DNA of 64,000 nucleotides from Candidatus Pseudobacter hemicellulosilyticus. Lineage in GTDB: Bacteria > Bacteroidota > Bacteroidia > Chitinophagales > Chitinophagaceae. A program made the position numbers and the translations under genes. Shown here piece by piece: positions 60,788 through 64,000 of this stretch. Under the pieces are notes generated by a model that was given only the letters and a program-made list of their open reading frames with translations, was not told where the DNA came from and searched no databases. Position 1 is the first letter of the stretch, and the number at the start of each line of letters is the position of its first letter. Where the stretch lies: NCBI GenBank assembly GCA_029202545.1, contig CP119311.1, forward strand, positions 5,642,001-5,706,000, given 5' to 3'.

Positions 60788-61594
60788 TTACAGGTTACCA
60801 GACTCCCAATTTGACCAGTGATTATTGGGTTCCAGGATAGGTTGCCAGTGGGCGGGATCATTATTCACCAGCACTTTTGCTATAAGCTGGTACATTTCCT
60901 GGAGGCTTGGCGGACAATCTTTTTCATACGCGCTGCTATAATGGAATTTGCCCAGCATCAGCAATTTTGGAAGATCCAACGGAAGCAGGGTCCTGAGTTC
61001 CTGTTCCGTGGCGCTCACCAGCTCAGGGCGGGTATCACTCAGGTAACGAACAAGATCTCCAAAGCCCACCAGCCTTTTCGGATTATCATAGTCACGGGGA
61101 TGGATGCCCAGTGTGATATATTTTTCAATATCCTGCTCCATGTTCACGGTTTGTCCATGGACCTCGATAGCGGCAACAGAAGGACTGATCAGTTCAAAAG
61201 TTTCCATCCCATCTTCAGCATCTTCCGAGTTAGCTATACGCTCATATTCTGCACCACTGATGAGCGCTATGGATATGGAATTCGAGATATAACTCCGCTC
61301 CGGGTATTTTTCTATGGAATAGGTAATGCAGTTGCCAATATAATCCAGTTGTATGGCAGCATTACCGCCACGGTTCATGTAGCCACATTTCTCCTGTACA
61401 ATGGCCCAGCGGGCTCCATCTCCATACAAATGAATGCAGCTTCCGGCCGTTTCACAATAACCGTGTTCCAGGTCAAGAAAAAAACTGTATTTAATATCCT
61501 CTTTGTTGCCGGCAGGATAGTCATAGGCAGGAATGCCATTAAATGCCTGGTCAATTTTTTGCAGAATAGCAGTTTCCGTAAGGACAGGGTACAT
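60788..61594 (-). CDS. Unknown soluble protein in AT-rich island
   Basis: This 268-residue protein has no signal peptide or membrane span. It has ILQKIDQAF, a LGIHPRDYDNPKRLVGFGDLVRYL segment and an end with HWSNWESGNL. I do not recognise the family. Composition is more AT-rich than the housekeeping genes to the left. It lies between the PIN/antitoxin remnants and a Fic gene, in what looks like an accessory patch. The pattern (mixed strands and helices, acidic) resembles immunity-type or sensing proteins, but there is no evidence for that. Confidence 0.55.
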   Translation of the reverse strand: MYPVLTETAILQKIDQAFNGIPAYDYPAGNKEDIKYSFFLDLEHGYCETAGSCIHLYGDGARWAIVQEKCGYMNRGGNAAIQLDYIGNCITYSIEKYPERSYISNSISIALISGAEYERIANSEDAEDGMETFELISPSVAAIEVHGQTVNMEQDIEKYITLGIHPRDYDNPKRLVGFGDLVRYLSDTRPELVSATEQELRTLLPLDLPKLLMLGKFHYSSAYEKDCPPSLQEMYQLIAKVLVNNDPAHWQPILEPNNHWSNWESGNL

Positions 61595-61949
61595 GAGAAA
61601 AATAGTTTTACTAAAAAAAGGTATTTACGACAAACTCATATTGGCCTATAATTGCAATTTTTATGGTCAGCTAAAACAACAATTACAACTCAACAAGCTA
61701 TAAAATAAAGTTCAATTTGTAGGCAATGTTGAGCCAAAACCTGGTATATCGTGAACTAACAGGCGCCATTTATTCCAACACCAGCTTTCAACTTTAACCA
61801 ATCTGGGTATTTACTGGCTTTCACCATAACGCAGGAAATAACGGAATAAAAAGCACCATGATAAGCAGGAAATTTGAAGTATCTACTTTACTATTTTCAT
61901 AATATATTGATAATAAACACTTTGAATTTTCCTGAATTTTTACCATAAA
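61595..61949. other. AT-rich intergenic region upstream of Fic gene
   Basis: About 350 bp of AT-rich DNA without a supported gene, between the divergent unknown-protein gene and the operator palindrome. It presumably carries both promoters, but no single box is certain. Confidence 0.5.
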
Positions 61950-61991
61950 AAACCATAGTAAAATTAAACCAATTTAATTTTACTATGGTTT
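61950..61991. promoter_or_regulatory. Large palindromic operator upstream of fic
   Basis: A perfect 19-bp inverted repeat, left arm 61950-61968 beginning AAACCATAGTAAA and right arm 61973-61991 ending TTTACTATGGTTT, loop CCAA. Two further half-sites of the CATAGTAAA/TATAGTAAA type lie at about 61993-62003 and 62033-62041. All lie within 100 bp upstream of the fic start, consistent with an operator for the winged-helix part of the Fic protein. Confidence 0.65.
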
Positions 61992-62047
61992 CCTATAGTA
62001 AAAGAAAATAAATTTGCTTACACTAAGTAACATCATAGTAAACAAAC

Positions 62048-63184
62048 GTGAAATTATCAACCTACAAGGCTGGAAAGTTCAGCACCCAATACGGGTTTAA
62101 GTCATTTGTTCCTAATCCTTTAAATAAGGAATGGTTAATTGATGACGCGGAGATCAATATATTGCTGGAGGAAGCTAATTACCAATTAGGTCAATTAAAT
62201 GCCTTCTCCACTTTTATACCGGATGTCGACGTTTTTATGCGGATGCATATTGTGAAAGAAGCCACACAATCCAGCCGTATTGAAGGAACCCGAACCAATA
62301 TCGACGAGGCAATACTCGATGCAAGTGATGTATTGCCGGAAAGCAAAGATGACTGGCAGGAAGTGCAAAATTATATCAGTGCAATAAACTATTCCATCAC
62401 CCGTCTGGAGAGCCTGCCACTTTCTTCCCGACTGATCAGGGAAGCACATAAGATCCTGCTTCAGGGAGTAAGAGGAAAAAACAAATTACCAGGTGAATTC
62501 AGAACAAGCCAGAATTGGATTGGAGGAGCTACTATCAGTGATGCAGCTTTTATACCACCTCCCCATAGTCTCGTTCCGGAATTAATTGCAGACCTGGAAA
62601 AATTCCTTAATAACACCCATATCAATGTACCTCATCTGATCAGAATCGGCATGGCACATTATCAATTTGAAGCGATCCATCCTTTTTTAGATGGCAATGG
62701 CAGGATGGGACGATTACTAATTACCTTATACCTGGTGCACCATAAATTGCTCAATAGTCCTACATTGTATATTTCTGATTTTATTGAAAAGAACAGAAAC
62801 GTCTATTACGATAATCTTATTAATGTTTCAGAACGTGACAATATTAAACGCTGGCTACGTTTTTTTCTGGCAGGCATCATTGAAACGTCAAAAACAGCTA
62901 TTGATACATTAAACAAGATTATTGCACTGCGCGAAAGGCTCGAAAAGGAAACAATTGCACATCTTGGCAAGAGAATAGCCATTGCCAAAACACTGCTCAA
63001 ATACTTGTATAGTAAACCTGTGATCACCGTTGCAGATGTTATGAAAAATATGGAAGTAACAAAACCTACAGCCAATACCCTTATTAATATTTTTAGTGAT
63101 CTTGGTATACTTCGGGAACAAACAGGCTTTAAAAGGAACAGGATTTTTGTATTTACCGAATACCTGGATCTTTTCAAAAGATAG
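62048..63184 (+). CDS. Fic-family AMP-transferase-type protein with winged helix
   Basis: This 378-residue protein starts with GTG. It has an N-terminal Fic/Doc-type helical region with inhibitory motif SSRIEG (S75, E79, G80; class II-type S/TxxxE(G/N)), the Fic core with HPFLDGNGRMGR (211-222), and a C-terminal winged-helix domain (KPVITVADVMKNMEVTKPTANTLINIFSDLGIL). Fic proteins transfer AMP or other groups to targets; the inhibitory helix restrains activity. The operator-like palindrome upstream suggests autoregulation. AT-rich composition fits an acquired gene. Confidence 0.92.
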   Translation: MKLSTYKAGKFSTQYGFKSFVPNPLNKEWLIDDAEINILLEEANYQLGQLNAFSTFIPDVDVFMRMHIVKEATQSSRIEGTRTNIDEAILDASDVLPESKDDWQEVQNYISAINYSITRLESLPLSSRLIREAHKILLQGVRGKNKLPGEFRTSQNWIGGATISDAAFIPPPHSLVPELIADLEKFLNNTHINVPHLIRIGMAHYQFEAIHPFLDGNGRMGRLLITLYLVHHKLLNSPTLYISDFIEKNRNVYYDNLINVSERDNIKRWLRFFLAGIIETSKTAIDTLNKIIALRERLEKETIAHLGKRIAIAKTLLKYLYSKPVITVADVMKNMEVTKPTANTLINIFSDLGILREQTGFKRNRIFVFTEYLDLFKR

Positions 63185-63202
63185 GATCTTCCTATGAAAC
63201 GA

Positions 63203-64000
63203 TCAATTGCCAACCACCTCCGCCCTTCTCAGCTCCAGCAAATTCAGCCCATTGGGCTGAAAGCCTTTCACCCGCAGCTGCACCAGGTGGATCACTTCAT
63301 CGTACCATAACGGCACCACGGGCGCCTCATTGATGACCAGCTGGTCCATCTGCTGGTAAAGCTGATAACGCAGGGAATCGTTCTCTACCAGGAGCGCCTG
63401 TTCGTAGAGTTTATTAAAGACAGGATTGTTATACCGGGTGTAATTCGGCGGCGCAGGATTGCGGCCGTAGAAAACGCTTAGATAATTTTCGGCTTCCGGG
63501 TAATCGGCTATCCAGCTGCCACGGAAGAACAACGCCTGCGATTTGGCCGTCTGCTCCAGCAACAGGCTTTTCTGTACCACTTCCACCTGCACCCGGATGC
63601 CCGTTTCCTGCAGCTGCCGGGCAATAAAACTGGCCAGGTCGGCATAGATAGGAACGGTCAGCAGTTTGATAGCTGGCAGCCCCCGGCCATGCGGATAACC
63701 GGCGGAAGCCAGCAGGGCCGCGGTCTTCAAAGGATCATAGTGATAGCCCTTCACGGCCGCAGTGTCAAAGGAAGGAAAGCCCGCCGGTATAAAACCGCTC
63801 TCCGCCGGGATACCGATGGAATTGCGCAGGTACATCATCATCTTGCGACGATCAAAACCATAGTTGATGGCCTGCCGGATAGCTTTGAGGCGGAGTGGGC
63901 TCTGGCGCAGCAGGGCATTATTGCTGTCTACCAGTATGCCGAGGTATTCCGTGTTGAGGTAAGGATGTTTGGCCAGCACGTTCTTTCCTTCCCAGTCCTT
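63203..64000 (-). CDS. Peptide-type ABC transporter substrate-binding protein, C-terminal part (5' end outside window)
   Basis: The frame is open to the right edge; only the last 265 or so residues are visible. They show the SBP_bac_5/OppA fold: an ALLRQSPLRLKAIRQAINYGFDRRKMM segment, then AALLASAGYPHGRGLP, WIADYPEAENYL and a final INEAPVVPLWYDE. Such lipoproteins or periplasmic proteins bind oligopeptides or nickel and deliver them to an ABC importer. The stop lies 18 bp from the end of the fic gene (convergent). Confidence 0.85.
   Translation of the reverse strand, partial: KDWEGKNVLAKHPYLNTEYLGILVDSNNALLRQSPLRLKAIRQAINYGFDRRKMMMYLRNSIGIPAESGFIPAGFPSFDTAAVKGYHYDPLKTAALLASAGYPHGRGLPAIKLLTVPIYADLASFIARQLQETGIRVQVEVVQKSLLLEQTAKSQALFFRGSWIADYPEAENYLSVFYGRNPAPPNYTRYNNPVFNKLYEQALLVENDSLRYQLYQQMDQLVINEAPVVPLWYDEVIHLVQLRVKGFQPNGLNLLELRRAEVVGN

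Noticed and set aside
1..64000. tRNA or rRNA genes, integrase or transposase genes
   Set aside because: None was recognised; no cloverleaf, ribosomal segment, tyrosine recombinase or DDE-type transposase was seen by eye.

Overview
The window looks like a chromosomal segment from a member of the Bacteroidota, most likely the Chitinophagaceae. The basis is two FecR/ECF-sigma pairs, a SusC receptor with an N-terminal STN domain, SusD lipoproteins, a gliding-type GldA/GldFG exporter, a type IX secretion sorting domain (CHU_C type), Bacteroidota-type -7 promoter boxes (TAnnTTTG) and moderately high GC, with a few AT-rich patches that look like accessory DNA. I could not run a database search, so the taxonomic call is inference.

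Layout. 1-2507: tail of a SusD gene and a GH51 arabinofuranosidase. 2528-3446: an AT-rich two-gene unit with a HEPN-like protein. 3872-9810 (minus): two tandem MutS-like ATPases, then a GldF-GldG fusion and a GldA-like ATPase. 9841-19221 (minus): a complete regulated uptake locus, in transcription order sigma, FecR, SusC, SusD, DUF4843-type lipoprotein, PKD-like lipoprotein. 19526-33540 (minus): a nine-gene operon-like array of secreted proteins, at least five of them related to each other (a sixth probably), plus a predicted HExxH metallopeptidase and a protein with a permuted NlpC/P60-like (H...NC) motif. It has a nested-hairpin attenuator in the middle and a strong terminator at the end. 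33710-39285 (plus, divergent from the array): ECF sigma, membrane-spanning anti-sigma/TPR protein, subtilisin-like lipoprotein and TPR-CHAT protease; a T9SS-type PKD/Ig protein follows on the minus strand. 41451-43369: small conserved protein, AraC-type regulator and single-domain asparaginase. 43425-50826: a second CHAT locus (TPR-CHAT protease, PKD/outer-membrane barrel protein, lipoprotein, and divergent ECF sigma plus anti-sigma/TPR). 50906-54277: a decayed uptake locus with intact sigma and FecR, a SusC reduced to its STN domain, and a 128-bp tandem duplication. 54546-59891: housekeeping-type genes (CBS protein, Smr-less MutS2, MsrA, AraC regulator, SDR, FKBP). 59957-63184: an AT-rich accessory patch with an intact antitoxin next to a PIN toxin wrecked by internal deletion, an unknown protein, and a Fic protein behind a large palindromic operator. 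63203-64000: tail of an oligopeptide-type substrate-binding protein.

The two most interesting units are the secreted paralogue array (19587-33540) and the pair of sigma/anti-sigma/TPR-CHAT loci (33710-39285 and 43425-50826). In both CHAT loci the protease carries a signal peptide and a C-terminal membrane anchor, and the anti-sigma factor has one membrane span and an extracytoplasmic TPR domain. This fits a model in which an envelope protease cuts an anti-sigma factor to release its sigma factor. The array and the first CHAT locus start from the same 169-bp divergent intergenic region, so they may be functionally linked. Those links are inference.
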